Shown in pieces: positions 45,492 through 54,816 of a stretch of DNA of 64,000 nt. Below the pieces are notes generated by a model, which was not told where the DNA came from, made no database searches, and saw nothing but the letters and a program-made list of their open reading frames with translations. Source of the stretch: Pseudomonas sp. SCB32 (GTDB lineage: Bacteria; Pseudomonadota; Gammaproteobacteria; Pseudomonadales; Pseudomonadaceae); NCBI RefSeq assembly GCF_009189165.1, contig NZ_CP045118.1:5332001-5396000 (forward strand), read 5' to 3'. Each line of letters starts with the position of its first letter. Position 1 is the stretch's first letter. A program made the position numbers and the translations under genes.

Positions 45492-46703
45492 TCACTCCGA
45501 CTTCAGCTGAGCTACCTGTTGTACGCCCAGATCGCCGGGCAGACCACCCCAGGCCTGACGCAGGTAGTTGATCAGGTCGGCCAGTTGCTCGTCGCTGAGT
45601 TTGTCGGCGAAGCCCGGCATCGGCTGCATGCGCTCGAAACCGGTGAACTGCTGCTCGCGGATGCCTTCGACTATGACCTTGGCCAGGTTGCGCGAATCGG
45701 CCAGGCGCAGGGTGGTATTGCCCTGCATCGCCACGGCGATGTGCGGCTTGCCCTCGCCGTCGTTGCCGTGGCAGCCGGCGCAGACGTTGAGGTACTGCTG
45801 GCGGCCACGCTTGGAGCTTTCGCTGAGCTGGTCGGCTGCCACCGGCTGCACCACCTTGGCCTGCGGCGGTGTATCGCCGAGCAGGTAGGTGGCCATGGCG
45901 GCCAGGTCCTCATCGCCCAGGTGCTGGGTGCTCAGGTGCATCACCGGGAACATCTCGTTGAACATGCTGCCCTGCGGGCTCATGCCGTGCTTGAGGAAGC
46001 CGGTGAGGTCGGCATTGGTCCAGCCACGCTCGGCCAGGACCTGGGCCAGCAGGCTCGGGGCGCTGTAGCCGTTGAGCAGGCCGCCGGTGAGGCGCTTGTC
46101 CTGCTGCAGCGCGCCGATGCTGTTGCGCGGGGTGTGGCACTCGCCGCAGTGGCCGAGCACTTCCACCAGGTACTGGCCGCGCTTGTACGGCTCGCTCTTG
46201 CCTTCGGCGTTGTCCAGCTGGACGCTCTTGCCGTACAGCATGTTCCAGCCCGACAAGCCCATGCGCACGTTGAACGGGAAGCTCAGGCTGGTTTCAGGCG
46301 CGGCACGGTGCACCGGCGTCTGGCTCATCAGGTAGGCGTAGAGGGCATCGCTGTCCTCGCGCTTAATGAGGTGATACGAGGTGTAGGGCATCGCCGGGTA
46401 GAGGTTGGCGCCGTCCTTGCGCTTGCCCTCGGTGATCGCGGCGAAGAACTCGTCGGCGCTGTAGCCACCGATGCCGAAATCCTTGTCCGGGGTGATGTTG
46501 CTGCCGTAGATGGTGCCGAACGGCGAGGCGATCGGCAGGCCGCCGGCGAACGGTGCGCCGCCCTCGGCAGTGTGGCAGGCCATGCAGTCGGCGGCGCGGG
46601 AGAGGTACTCGCCGCGCTTGATCAGTTCCTGGTCCGCAGCCTGTGCGCCAATTGCCAGACCGAGACCGGCAGCCAGCGCGAGGCCGGAAAGAATGCGCTG
46701 CAT
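45492..46703 (-). CDS. Tri-heme membrane-associated cytochrome c
   Basis: The 403-aa protein has a signal peptide (LAAGLGLAIGAQA) and three CxxCH heme sites (CMACH near residue 40, CGECH near 185, CAGCH near 310), each within a cytochrome c domain. It resembles the cytochrome subunits of alcohol, gluconate and nicotinate dehydrogenases. With the [2Fe-2S] and molybdopterin subunits encoded upstream it should carry electrons from the periplasmic enzyme to the respiratory chain. Confidence 0.93.
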   Translation of the reverse strand: MQRILSGLALAAGLGLAIGAQAADQELIKRGEYLSRAADCMACHTAEGGAPFAGGLPIASPFGTIYGSNITPDKDFGIGGYSADEFFAAITEGKRKDGANLYPAMPYTSYHLIKREDSDALYAYLMSQTPVHRAAPETSLSFPFNVRMGLSGWNMLYGKSVQLDNAEGKSEPYKRGQYLVEVLGHCGECHTPRNSIGALQQDKRLTGGLLNGYSAPSLLAQVLAERGWTNADLTGFLKHGMSPQGSMFNEMFPVMHLSTQHLGDEDLAAMATYLLGDTPPQAKVVQPVAADQLSESSKRGRQQYLNVCAGCHGNDGEGKPHIAVAMQGNTTLRLADSRNLAKVIVEGIREQQFTGFERMQPMPGFADKLSDEQLADLINYLRQAWGGLPGDLGVQQVAQLKSE

Positions 46704-46705
46704 GC

Positions 46706-47245
46706 TTAGCCCTCCTTGACCAGGCCGAGATCGGTCAGCACTTCACGGGTGGCGTCGTAGTAGCGCACGTACCCGGTGCAGCGGCAGATGTGGTGCCCAA
46801 GGCTCGCCTCGATGGTCGCCTCCAGTTCGCTCTTCTTCAGCGGCTGGCGCTGAGCCTTCTCCACTAGCACGGTGGCGGCGTTGACGAAGCCCGGTGCGCA
46901 GTAGCTGCACTGGAAGGCGAAGCGGTCGACGAACTTCTGCTGGATCGGGTTCAGTTCCTTCACCGAGCCATCGGCGTCACGCTTGGCGTGGCCCTCGATG
47001 GTGCGCACCTTCTTGCCTTCGAAGTAGTGCGCGCCGGTGATGCAGGTACGCACTTCCTCGCTGGTGCCGTCGGGGTTGTCGACGATCACCACGCAGGCAT
47101 GGCAGATGCCCTGGCCGCAGCCCAGGCGCGAACCGGTGAGGTTCTGGTATTCGTGCAGGTAGTCGATCATCGGCAGGTCCTCGGGAACCTCGACCGGACC
47201 GACGGTTTGACCATTCAAGGTCAGGTTGAGCGGACGGTTAGCCAT
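46706..47245 (-). CDS. [2Fe-2S] subunit of molybdenum hydroxylase (IorA-like)
   Basis: The 179-aa protein has a plant-type [2Fe-2S] domain (GCGQGICHACVV...RTC) and a C-terminal four-helix [2Fe-2S] domain (CSYCAPGF...HHICRCTGYV), as in IorA and other small subunits of the xanthine oxidase family. It relays electrons from the molybdenum centre. It has no own signal peptide and probably travels with the TAT-tagged large subunit. Starts 8 nt inside the end of the large-subunit gene and is followed by the cytochrome c gene after 2 nt. Confidence 0.93.
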   Translation of the reverse strand: MANRPLNLTLNGQTVGPVEVPEDLPMIDYLHEYQNLTGSRLGCGQGICHACVVIVDNPDGTSEEVRTCITGAHYFEGKKVRTIEGHAKRDADGSVKELNPIQQKFVDRFAFQCSYCAPGFVNAATVLVEKAQRQPLKKSELEATIEASLGHHICRCTGYVRYYDATREVLTDLGLVKEG

Positions 47246-50069
47246 TGAGGGCCTCCTTGATGCGAGCGGGGGTGATGGGCAGGTCGCGGACGCGCTTGCC
47301 GATGGCGTGGGCCACGGCGTTGCTGATGGCGCCGACCACCGGGATCATCACCACTTCGGCGATGCCCTTGGACGGATCGCTGGGCGAGAGCGGCGGAAGG
47401 ATTTCCGAGCTCTGTTTCCAGACGGCCACGTCTTTCGCCTTCGAGAGGCGGTAGCGGTTGAAGTTCCAGTCGCCCTCGCCCGGGCCACCCTCGTACAGCG
47501 GCATGTCTTCCAGCAGCGCATGGCCGATGCCCATGGCGGTGCCGCCTTCGATCTGGCCTTTCACCAGCTCCGGCACCAGCACGCGGCCGCACTCGATCCA
47601 GCTGTGGTGGTTGAGCACGGTGACTTCGCCATTGCCCTTGTTCACCTTCAGCTCGACGATGGTCGCCACCGGGCTGTAGTAGGTGACCGCCGCGTTGTTC
47701 AGCTGCACCGGCGGATAGGCCACGTTCTGGCGGTCCAGCAGGTGGAAGCCGGCGCTGTTCATCTGCGCCTTCTTCACGCCCGGCGCGCCATCGCCGTATT
47801 TCACGGCCAGGGCGTCCAGCGGCAGGCGGTCGCGCACGCCGTCGATGACGAAATCGCACTCCGCCCAGCTCCAGCGGTTGAAGCCATGGACGGTGGCACC
47901 GGTAATCAGGCCTTTCTCGTGGGCGACCTTGGCCAGCTCGGCGAACGACAGCGGCTCCAGGCCGTTGGCGGTGAGCTTGCCGTCAACCCAGTGGGCATCT
48001 TCGCGACGCACCACCAGCGGGTTGGCCGCGCCGTTGAACGGGCCGCGACGCCAGATTTCCAGGGCCGCCGGCCACAGGCCGTGGTTGAACAGCACGCGCG
48101 CCGCTTCACGGGTGGCGTGGCTGAAGTAGTAGGCCGAGTTGGTCGCCGACGACGCCGAGGCGTACTTGCCGACCCAGCGCGGGTTACGCAGCTTCTCGTC
48201 CTGGGTGGGCTGGTTCATGGTGTAGGGGTCTTCACCGCTCACCAGTTGCAGCTCGGACCACTCGGTCTCGGCAGTCTTCATTTCGTCCGCTGGCTTGCCG
48301 AGGAAGTCGGCTACCACCAACGCCTGGGAGGTGGACATGCCGGTGCCGATCTCGATACCGATGTGGCGCATGTGCACCTTGCCCTGCGCGTCGAACTCGA
48401 TGCTCGCCATGGGCGCTTCCGAGCCGGTGCCGAAGTCCTTCTGGCAGATGGCGAAGCCGACGCCATACCAGTGGTCCGGGTCCTGGGCGTCCATCTCTTT
48501 CTTGCGCGCGTCGCGGGTCTTCCACCACTCGTGGGCGGCCGCCTTGTCGAGGATCTCGTGCAGGCGCAGGGCACCGGCGGGAATCGCGCCCTGGGTGTTC
48601 TTCATGCCCGACTTCAGCGCATTGACGCGACGCAGCTCGATGGCGTCGACGCCCAGGCGGCCGGCGATCTCGTCCACCATCATCTCGGTGGCCGCCATGC
48701 TCTGCAGGGTGCCATAGCCACGCATGGAACCGGCCTCGACGGCGCGGGAATGGTAGGCGGTCACCTGCAGGTCGTTCTGCGGCATGTAGTAGATCGACTG
48801 TGCGGCAGTGGCGCCCACGGCAGCCACGGACGGGCTGTAGTTGATGCGGCCGCCGCCATCCACGCTCATCTCGGTGCGGAAGATCTTGAAGGTCATGTCC
48901 TTCTTGTCCACCGCCAGCTGGTAGCGAATGTCGAACGGGTGGCGCTTGATGCCGCTCTGGAACTGCTCGTAGCGGTCATTGGCCAGGCGCACCGGTACAC
49001 CGTTGCCGTACAGCGCAGCCAGGGCCGCGTAGTAGACGAAGATGTTGTGGTCCTTGGAGCCGTAACCCACGGTGTAGCCGGGGTGCATGTTCAGCTTGGC
49101 CAGGCCGAAGCGCGACGGGGCGATCATGTGCGCCGTCTCGAAGGCGGCCTCGAACGGGCACTGGGTGGCGACCACGAAGTGCAGGGTCTTGCTCGCCGGG
49201 TCGTACCAGCCGTTGCCGTTGTCCGGCTCCATGGCGGCCGGCTCGATGGATGGGGTTTTGTAGCGCTCGTCGAAGACCAGCCAGTTTTCCGGCGGGTTGT
49301 CGATCTGGTCCTTGATCTTCTGTGCGTAGAACAGGCCCTGCTCGGTCAGGTTGCCGTGCTGGTTGGGCTGCTGGTTCCACACCGGTTTGCGCTCGCGGAT
49401 CATCGGGAACAGGATCGAGTCCTTGAGGCTGGAGAACTCGTCCGGATCGGCCGAGGTCGCGCCGCCGACGCGCACGTAACGGAAGCTGCCGTAGGGATCG
49501 CCCTGGTACAGCGGCGCCTGGGCGCCGTAGCGGATCGCCTTGTCGTTGAACTTCATCTTCAGCTTGGCTTTGCGGAAGCGTTCGAAGTCGTTCCAGATCA
49601 GGATGGCCACCGGATGGCCGATGAACATCGGCACCTTGCCGCGCGGCAGCAGCGGGTCCGGGGCGTGGGCTTCGGGGAAGACGATGCCGTCCTTGTCCAG
49701 GTCCTCGGCGGTGACGATGCGATCAGGCTGCAGATCGGCGCCCAGCCAGGCGAGGTCGATGCCGTCGAAGATGCGGTCGGCCTTGATGGTCTTGAGCAGC
49801 ATGGCGTGGCCCTGCTGTTGCGGCCAGCCGGGCATGTCCTTGGCGCGGATGTCGCGGGCGAACACCTTGTTGCCGCAGACCTTGGACAGCGCATCGTTAC
49901 GGAAGCGCACCTTGCCGTCGTGGCCCATCCACTGCTGGGGCGAGACGGTGACGGAGTTTTCCATCAAGGCGGCGAAAGCCCGGCTGCCGAGCGGCGCCAT
50001 GGACACGCTGACACCGGCAATCAGCCCGCCTTGCAGGAAGGCGCGCCGGGAAATATCACGGTTGGACAT
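47238..50069 (-). CDS. Molybdopterin-binding large subunit, aldehyde/isoquinoline oxidoreductase family (IorB-like)
   Basis: The 943-aa protein begins with a TAT signal (SRRAFLQGGLIAGVSVSMAPL), so the folded enzyme is exported to the periplasm. It has the xanthine-oxidase-family repeats: SRAVEAGSMRGYG, MRHIGIEIGTGMSTSQALV and a C-terminal KGIAEVVMIPVVGAISNAV where the Glu matches the catalytic base position. It is longer than typical IorB proteins. Substrate (aldehyde or N-heterocycle) is unknown. The five-gene operon also carries [2Fe-2S], cytochrome c, xdhC and mocA. Confidence 0.9.
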   Translation of the reverse strand: MSNRDISRRAFLQGGLIAGVSVSMAPLGSRAFAALMENSVTVSPQQWMGHDGKVRFRNDALSKVCGNKVFARDIRAKDMPGWPQQQGHAMLLKTIKADRIFDGIDLAWLGADLQPDRIVTAEDLDKDGIVFPEAHAPDPLLPRGKVPMFIGHPVAILIWNDFERFRKAKLKMKFNDKAIRYGAQAPLYQGDPYGSFRYVRVGGATSADPDEFSSLKDSILFPMIRERKPVWNQQPNQHGNLTEQGLFYAQKIKDQIDNPPENWLVFDERYKTPSIEPAAMEPDNGNGWYDPASKTLHFVVATQCPFEAAFETAHMIAPSRFGLAKLNMHPGYTVGYGSKDHNIFVYYAALAALYGNGVPVRLANDRYEQFQSGIKRHPFDIRYQLAVDKKDMTFKIFRTEMSVDGGGRINYSPSVAAVGATAAQSIYYMPQNDLQVTAYHSRAVEAGSMRGYGTLQSMAATEMMVDEIAGRLGVDAIELRRVNALKSGMKNTQGAIPAGALRLHEILDKAAAHEWWKTRDARKKEMDAQDPDHWYGVGFAICQKDFGTGSEAPMASIEFDAQGKVHMRHIGIEIGTGMSTSQALVVADFLGKPADEMKTAETEWSELQLVSGEDPYTMNQPTQDEKLRNPRWVGKYASASSATNSAYYFSHATREAARVLFNHGLWPAALEIWRRGPFNGAANPLVVRREDAHWVDGKLTANGLEPLSFAELAKVAHEKGLITGATVHGFNRWSWAECDFVIDGVRDRLPLDALAVKYGDGAPGVKKAQMNSAGFHLLDRQNVAYPPVQLNNAAVTYYSPVATIVELKVNKGNGEVTVLNHHSWIECGRVLVPELVKGQIEGGTAMGIGHALLEDMPLYEGGPGEGDWNFNRYRLSKAKDVAVWKQSSEILPPLSPSDPSKGIAEVVMIPVVGAISNAVAHAIGKRVRDLPITPARIKEALNG

Positions 50070-50401
50070 GGTTCATCCTCTGGACGGAACAGGTCCGCCC
50101 ATGTGGTTTTTTCTGTGCTGGAGAGAGTTTGGAGGCCGCGGAATCGCGGGCGTCTCGGGGATGGCGCCGGAGGAAGGATCCCGCAGGAAAACCTGACTCT
50201 TCTGTCAACTTTAACGCACCTGAAGGGGGCGAAGCAAAGTCAATTGGGCGGCTTGTCGCGCCGGTGAAAATATTAGTCGACAGGTCGAGACTATTCGCTA
50301 ATTGCGGATTTCGCCGGCGACAAGCGGAGAAGTATTACGCCGTGCTACGCTTCGCAGCCCTTGCTTAGCCCCCTAACGTTTTTTCACTCAAAGCCGCCGC
50401 C
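50070..50401. other. Divergent intergenic region, oxidoreductase operon / MFS gene
   Basis: About 330 bases holding two divergent promoters. No recognisable operator, hairpin or gene was seen. Confidence 0.5.
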
Positions 50402-51613
50402 ATGCCCGCCGAAGCCACGTCCCTGCTGCGTCACCGCCCTTTCCTCGCCTTCTGGCTCGCCCGCGTCTGCACCGCCAGCGCCTTCCAGATGATCACCGTG
50501 GCCATCGGCTGGCACATCTACCAGCTGACCCACAACGTGCTCGACCTGGGCCTGGTGGGGCTGGTGGAATTCCTCCCGCGGGTGATCTTCATGCTGCACA
50601 CCGGGCACGTCGCCGACCGTTACGACCGCCGACGCATCGCCTCGATCTGCCAGATCGGCCAGGGCCTGGTGGCCGTCGCGCTGGTGGTCGGCGCCAGCAC
50701 CGACAGCGTGACCCGCGAGATGATCTTCGTGATGGCCTTCCTGCTCGGCACCGCGCGTGCCTTCGAGATGCCGACCACCCAGGCACTGCTGCCGAACATC
50801 GTGCCCAGTGCACTGTTCCCGCGCGCCGTGGCTGCCTCCGCCTCGGCCATGCAGGCGGCGACCATCGCCGCCCCGGCCCTTGGCGGTCTCCTCTATGCCT
50901 TTGGCGCGTTCTGGGTCTACACCCCGACGGCGGTGCTGTACTTCATCGCCTGCACCCTGGTCATGACCCTGCCCGCGCGCCAGGCGCCGGCCGCCCAGGG
51001 CAAGGCCACGCTGGAGTCGCTGCTGGCCGGCGTCCGCTTCATCCGCAGCCGTCCGGACATCTTCGGCGCCATCTCCCTGGACCTGTTCGCCGTGCTGCTG
51101 GGCGGCGCCACCGCACTGCTGCCGGTGTTCGCCAAGGACATCCTGCTCACCGGCCCCTGGGGCCTGGGCCTGCTGCGCTCGGCACCGGCGGTAGGCGCAC
51201 TGTTGATGTCGTTCTGGCTGGCGCACTACCCCATCGAACGCAACGTCGGGCGGATCATGTTCCTCTCGGTGGGCATCTTCGGGGTCACCACGATCGCCTT
51301 CGGCCTGTCGACCTCGTTCTGGTTCTCCCTCGCGGTGCTGGTGGTGCTGGGTGCAGCGGACATGATCAGCATGGTGATCCGTGGCGCCTTCGTGCAGTTG
51401 GAAACCCCGGACGAGATGCGCGGCCGGGTCAGCGCGGTGAACGGCCTGTTCATCGGCGCCTCGAACCAGCTGGGCGAGTTCGAGTCTGGCGTCACCGCCC
51501 ACTGGTTCGGCACCGTGCCGGCGGTGGTGTTGGGTGGGGTCGGTACGCTGGTCGTCACGGGTGCCTGGATGAAGCTGTTCCCGAGCCTGGCCAAGCGGGA
51601 CAAGCTGCACTGA
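50402..51613 (+). CDS. MFS transporter (DHA3/EntS-like exporter)
   Basis: The 403-aa inner-membrane protein has 12 predicted TMs, the MFS motif A variant GHVADRYDRRRI between TM2 and TM3, and the EntS/DHA3-like ISMVIRGAFVQLETPDEMRGRVSAVN segment in the second half. Likely a drug, siderophore or metabolite exporter. It is divergent from the molybdenum hydroxylase operon, which does not prove a shared function. Followed by REP sequences. Confidence 0.88.
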   Translation: MPAEATSLLRHRPFLAFWLARVCTASAFQMITVAIGWHIYQLTHNVLDLGLVGLVEFLPRVIFMLHTGHVADRYDRRRIASICQIGQGLVAVALVVGASTDSVTREMIFVMAFLLGTARAFEMPTTQALLPNIVPSALFPRAVAASASAMQAATIAAPALGGLLYAFGAFWVYTPTAVLYFIACTLVMTLPARQAPAAQGKATLESLLAGVRFIRSRPDIFGAISLDLFAVLLGGATALLPVFAKDILLTGPWGLGLLRSAPAVGALLMSFWLAHYPIERNVGRIMFLSVGIFGVTTIAFGLSTSFWFSLAVLVVLGAADMISMVIRGAFVQLETPDEMRGRVSAVNGLFIGASNQLGEFESGVTAHWFGTVPAVVLGGVGTLVVTGAWMKLFPSLAKRDKLH

Positions 51614-51935
51614 TCACCACATCCCGCGAACTTGCTCTTGTAGGAGCGAGCTTGCTCGCGAACCGAGGCTGATCGCGGACGGCGTCCGCTCCTGCAACTG
51701 TTTTCTGGGTGATACCCCTTCCGGCCAGCGCAAGCGCTGTTCGCGATGGAGCCGCGTCCCGTGTTCGCGGGGATGACACGTACGAGGCACTACACGACAA
51801 CGTCACTCCCGCGAACGCGGGAGCCCAAAAGGCAGTTATTCCTGCAAAGCCACATCCCCGTACGAGCGGAGTTCGAGCGCAATCCGGAGCCTGGGCAGAG
51901 TACGGCTCGCGAGCAAGCTCGCTCCTACGAAGAGC
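51614..51935. repeat. Cluster of REP sequences
   Basis: Several small palindromes occur: GTAGGAGCGAGCTTGCTCGCG at 51640-51660, a variant GATCGCGGACGGCGTCCGC at 51671-51689, CTCCCGCGAACGCGGGAG at 51806-51823, and an inverted copy at 51906-51929. No gene is seen in this 320-bp stretch. Confidence 0.8.
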
Positions 51936-51936
51936 C

Positions 51937-51970
51937 AAAAAAATCCCCCGCACGAAACCGTGCGAGGGAT
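51937..51970 (-). terminator. Rho-independent terminator of the cioAB operon
   Basis: A stem of TCCCxCGCACG / CGTGCGxGGGA (one mismatch, AAAC loop) followed on the minus strand by a run of seven T. It lies 40 nt after the DUF2474 gene. A second perfect hairpin (CGGGCGTC / GACGCCCG, 51978-51999) lies between it and the stop codon. Confidence 0.75.
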
Positions 51971-52010
51971 ATGGGAACGGGCGTCGGGGGAGACGCCCGG
52001 ATGGGATCTG

Positions 52011-52160
52011 TCAGTGCGGCGTGCCCAGCCCCGCCGCGCTCATGAACAGGCGCATCAGCCAGGCCGCCACGCCTAGGCCGGCGACGCTCAGCGCCCAGAT
52101 CAGCACCAGCCAGCCGAGCCGCTTGTGCAGCGGCGCCTTGCCTTGCTCGTCATGGGTCAT
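52011..52160 (-). CDS. DUF2474 small membrane protein, cytochrome bd/CIO accessory
   Basis: A 49-aa frame with one TM helix (LGWLVLIWALSVAGLGVAAWLM) preceded by a charged MTHDEQGKAPLHKR, typical of the DUF2474 family encoded directly after cioB/cydB. It sits 10 nt downstream of cioB with an ATG start. By analogy with CydX/CbdX-type subunits it may stabilise the oxidase; this is inferred. It was found by translating the gap after cioB. Confidence 0.85.
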   Translation of the reverse strand: MTHDEQGKAPLHKRLGWLVLIWALSVAGLGVAAWLMRLFMSAAGLGTPH

Positions 52161-52170
52161 CGCGCAGCCC

Positions 52171-53178
52171 TCAGTGGTAGCCATCGCCGTGCTTCACCTT
52201 GCCGCGGAACACGTAGTAGCTCCACGCGGTGTAGCCGAGGATGAAGGGGATGATGAACAACGCCCCCACCAGCATGAAGCCCTGGCTCTGCGGCGGCGCG
52301 GCCGCGTCCCAGATAGACAGCGACGGCGGCACAATGTTCGGCCACAGGCTGATACCCAGTCCGCTATAGCCCAGGAAGATCAGCACCAGGGTGAGCACGA
52401 AGGGCTTCACGTGGTCATTACTGGCCACCGAGCGCAACAGGCTGTAGAGGGTCAGCAGCACCAGCAGCGGTACTGGCAGGAACCAGAACAGGTTGGGCAG
52501 GCTGAACCAGCGCTGGGCGATGGCCTCGTGGGCCAGCGGGGTCCACAGGCTGACGATGCCGATCACCGCCAGCAGCATCAGCGCCAGCGGCCTGGCCAGG
52601 TCGTGCATGCGTTCCTGCAGGCGGCCTTCGGTCTTCATGATCAGCCAGGTGCAGCCCAGCAGGCTGTAGGCGACCACCAGGCCCAGGCCGCAGAACAGCG
52701 GGAACGGCGCCAGCCAGTCCAGTGAGCCGCCGGCGAACTGCCGGTTGGCCACCGGTATGCCTTCGATGAAGGCGCCCAGCGCCACGCCCTGGAAGAAGGT
52801 CGCCACCAGGGAGCCGACAATGAACGACTTGTCCCACAAGTGCCGCTTGGCCGGCTTGGCCTTGAAGCGGAACTCGAAGGCCACGCCACGGAAGATCAGC
52901 CCCACCAGCATCAGGATCAGCGGCAGGTAGAGCGCCGACAGCACGGCCGAGTAGGCCACCGGGAAGGCGCCGAACAGCGCCGCGCCGCCCAGCACCAGCC
53001 AGGTCTCGTTACCGTCCCAGACCGGCGCCACGGTGTTCATCATCACGTCCCGGTCGCCCTCGTCCTTGAAGAACGGATAGAGCATGCCTATCCCCAGGTC
53101 GAAGCCGTCCATCACCACGTACATCATCACGCCGAAGATGATGATGATTGCCCAGATCAGCGGAAGATCGATTCCCAT
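52171..53178 (-). CDS. cioB: Cyanide-insensitive quinol oxidase subunit II
   Basis: The 335-aa membrane protein has about eight TMs and the CydB-family starts (GVMMYVVMDGFDLGIGMLYPF, VWDGNETWLVLGGAALFGAFPVAYS). It forms the heterodimer with CioA that oxidises ubiquinol and reduces O2 without proton pumping. CioB is the heme-free partner. It follows cioA after a 3-nt gap and is followed by the DUF2474 gene. Confidence 0.94.
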   Translation of the reverse strand: MGIDLPLIWAIIIIFGVMMYVVMDGFDLGIGMLYPFFKDEGDRDVMMNTVAPVWDGNETWLVLGGAALFGAFPVAYSAVLSALYLPLILMLVGLIFRGVAFEFRFKAKPAKRHLWDKSFIVGSLVATFFQGVALGAFIEGIPVANRQFAGGSLDWLAPFPLFCGLGLVVAYSLLGCTWLIMKTEGRLQERMHDLARPLALMLLAVIGIVSLWTPLAHEAIAQRWFSLPNLFWFLPVPLLVLLTLYSLLRSVASNDHVKPFVLTLVLIFLGYSGLGISLWPNIVPPSLSIWDAAAPPQSQGFMLVGALFIIPFILGYTAWSYYVFRGKVKHGDGYH

Positions 53179-53181
53179 GGC

Positions 53182-54621
53182 TCAGTTCCTCCCTGCCTGG
53201 CTGTCACTGTCATCATCGTCGAAGCCCTCTGCGGTGGCCGACAGCGGCCGCGACGCGGTACGCGGCTGACCGGGGCCGCCATGGCTCTCTTCACGGCCTT
53301 CGAAGGTGACCGGCCCTTTGCGCACCAGGCGCATCATGTAGCCGATACCCACGCCGAACAGCGAGAAGTACACCAGCACGAACATCACCAGGGTCAGGCT
53401 CATCTGCGCGACGCTGTGGTTGGATACCGCCTCGCTGGTGCGCATCACCCCGTAGACCACCCAGGGCTGGCGGCCGATCTCGGTGGTGAACCAGCCGGCG
53501 AGGATCGCGATCAGGCCCGACGGTCCCATCCACAGCACCAGGCGGAGGAACGCGCGGTTCCGGTAGAGCCCCTTGCGCAGGCGCAGCCAGACGCTCCACA
53601 GGCCGACCAGGATCATCAGCATGCCCAGCCCCGCCATGACGCGGAACGACCAGAAGATGATGGTGGAGTTGGGGCGGTCGGCTTTCGGGAAGTCCTTCAG
53701 CGCCGGGATCGGCTCGGTCAGGCTGTGATTGAGGATCAGGCTGCCGAGTACCGGGATTTCGATCTTGAAGCGGGTTTCCTCGCGCTCCATGTCCGGCCAG
53801 CCGACCAGCACCAGCGGGGTCGGCCCGCCTTCGCTGTTGTCCCAGTGGCCTTCGATGGCGGCGATCTTCGCCGGCTGGTGCTTGAGCGTATTGAGGCCGT
53901 GGGCGTCGCCGACCATGGCCTGGATCGGCGCGACGATCAGCGCCATCCACATGGCCATCGAGAGCATCTTGCGGATCGCCGGGTTGTCGCGGCCGCGCAG
54001 CAGGTGCCAGGCGGCCGAGGCGCCGACGAAGAAGGCGGTGGCGACGAACGAGGCGATCGCCATGTGCAGCAGGCGATAGGGGAAGGACGGGTTGAAGATG
54101 ATTGCCAGCCAGTCCACCGGCACCACGATGCCGTTGACGATCTCGTGGCCCTGAGGAGTCTGCATCCAGCTGTTGGAGGCGAGAATCCAGAAGGTGGAGA
54201 TCAGCGTGCCGATGGCCACCATCACCGTGGCGAAGAAGTGCAGGCCGGGGCCGACGCGGTGCCAGCCGAAGAGCATGACGCCGAGGAAACCGGCTTCGAG
54301 GAAGAAGGCGGTAAGCACCTCATAGGTCAGCAGCGGGCCGGTAACGCTCCCGGCGAAGGCCGAGAAGGCGCTCCAGTTGGTGCCGAACTGGTAGGCCATG
54401 ACCAGGCCCGAGACCACGCCCATGCCGAAGTTGACGGCGAAGATCTTCGACCAGAAGTGATAGAGGTCGCGGTAGACCTCATCCGACGTCTTCAGCCACA
54501 AGCCTTCGAGCACCGCCAGGTAGCTGGCGAGACCGATGGTGATGGCGGGGAAGATGATATGGAAGGAGACGGTAAAGGCGAACTGGATCCGGGCCAGGTC
54601 GAGCGCCTCTAATCCGAACAT
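53182..54621 (-). CDS. cioA: Cyanide-insensitive quinol oxidase subunit I
   Basis: The 479-aa heme subunit has about nine TMs, the N-terminal LARIQFAFTVSFHIIFPAITIGL with the heme His, GRQPWVVYGVMRTSEAV, and a short Q-loop, as expected for the CIO-type of cytochrome bd. It binds hemes b and oxidises ubiquinol at the periplasmic face. First gene of the operon; an ANR-like site lies about 190 bp upstream. Confidence 0.94.
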   Translation of the reverse strand: MFGLEALDLARIQFAFTVSFHIIFPAITIGLASYLAVLEGLWLKTSDEVYRDLYHFWSKIFAVNFGMGVVSGLVMAYQFGTNWSAFSAFAGSVTGPLLTYEVLTAFFLEAGFLGVMLFGWHRVGPGLHFFATVMVAIGTLISTFWILASNSWMQTPQGHEIVNGIVVPVDWLAIIFNPSFPYRLLHMAIASFVATAFFVGASAAWHLLRGRDNPAIRKMLSMAMWMALIVAPIQAMVGDAHGLNTLKHQPAKIAAIEGHWDNSEGGPTPLVLVGWPDMEREETRFKIEIPVLGSLILNHSLTEPIPALKDFPKADRPNSTIIFWSFRVMAGLGMLMILVGLWSVWLRLRKGLYRNRAFLRLVLWMGPSGLIAILAGWFTTEIGRQPWVVYGVMRTSEAVSNHSVAQMSLTLVMFVLVYFSLFGVGIGYMMRLVRKGPVTFEGREESHGGPGQPRTASRPLSATAEGFDDDDSDSQAGRN

Positions 54622-54802
54622 GACGATTCCTCTTCAGGCTGACGCCCGCCACCCCAGTGACCGGGCACCGTGCCTTGCGCATGCGCATGCGCAGGGCGTT
54701 CTTGCGTGAGTCTGTCTTTTCTAATGACTCGGTTTCGAGCCACCGATCTTGCGTCGGTTCGGCTTCATTTGGCCGCTCATTCAGAATGGACCGTGATCTG
54801 CA

Positions 54803-54816
54803 TTGATGCCGCTCAA
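54803..54816. promoter_or_regulatory. Candidate ANR/FNR box upstream of cioA
   Basis: TTGATGCCGCTCAA differs from the TTGAT-N4-ATCAA consensus at one position. ANR represses cioAB in P. aeruginosa, so the location is meaningful. It lies in a 480-bp gap (54622-55101) that also carries the metQ promoter and an AT-rich stretch near 54930-54980. Confidence 0.5.

Noticed and set aside
44403..46709. 768-aa plus-strand frame across mocA, xdhC and cytochrome c
   Set aside because: It spans three well-supported minus-strand genes and has no motif.
47226..50267. 1013-aa plus-strand frame opposite the molybdopterin subunit
   Set aside because: Antisense shadow of a TAT-tagged, motif-rich gene.
53084..53269. 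Short plus-strand frame in the cioB/cioA junction
   Set aside because: It overlaps both oxidase genes and has no support.
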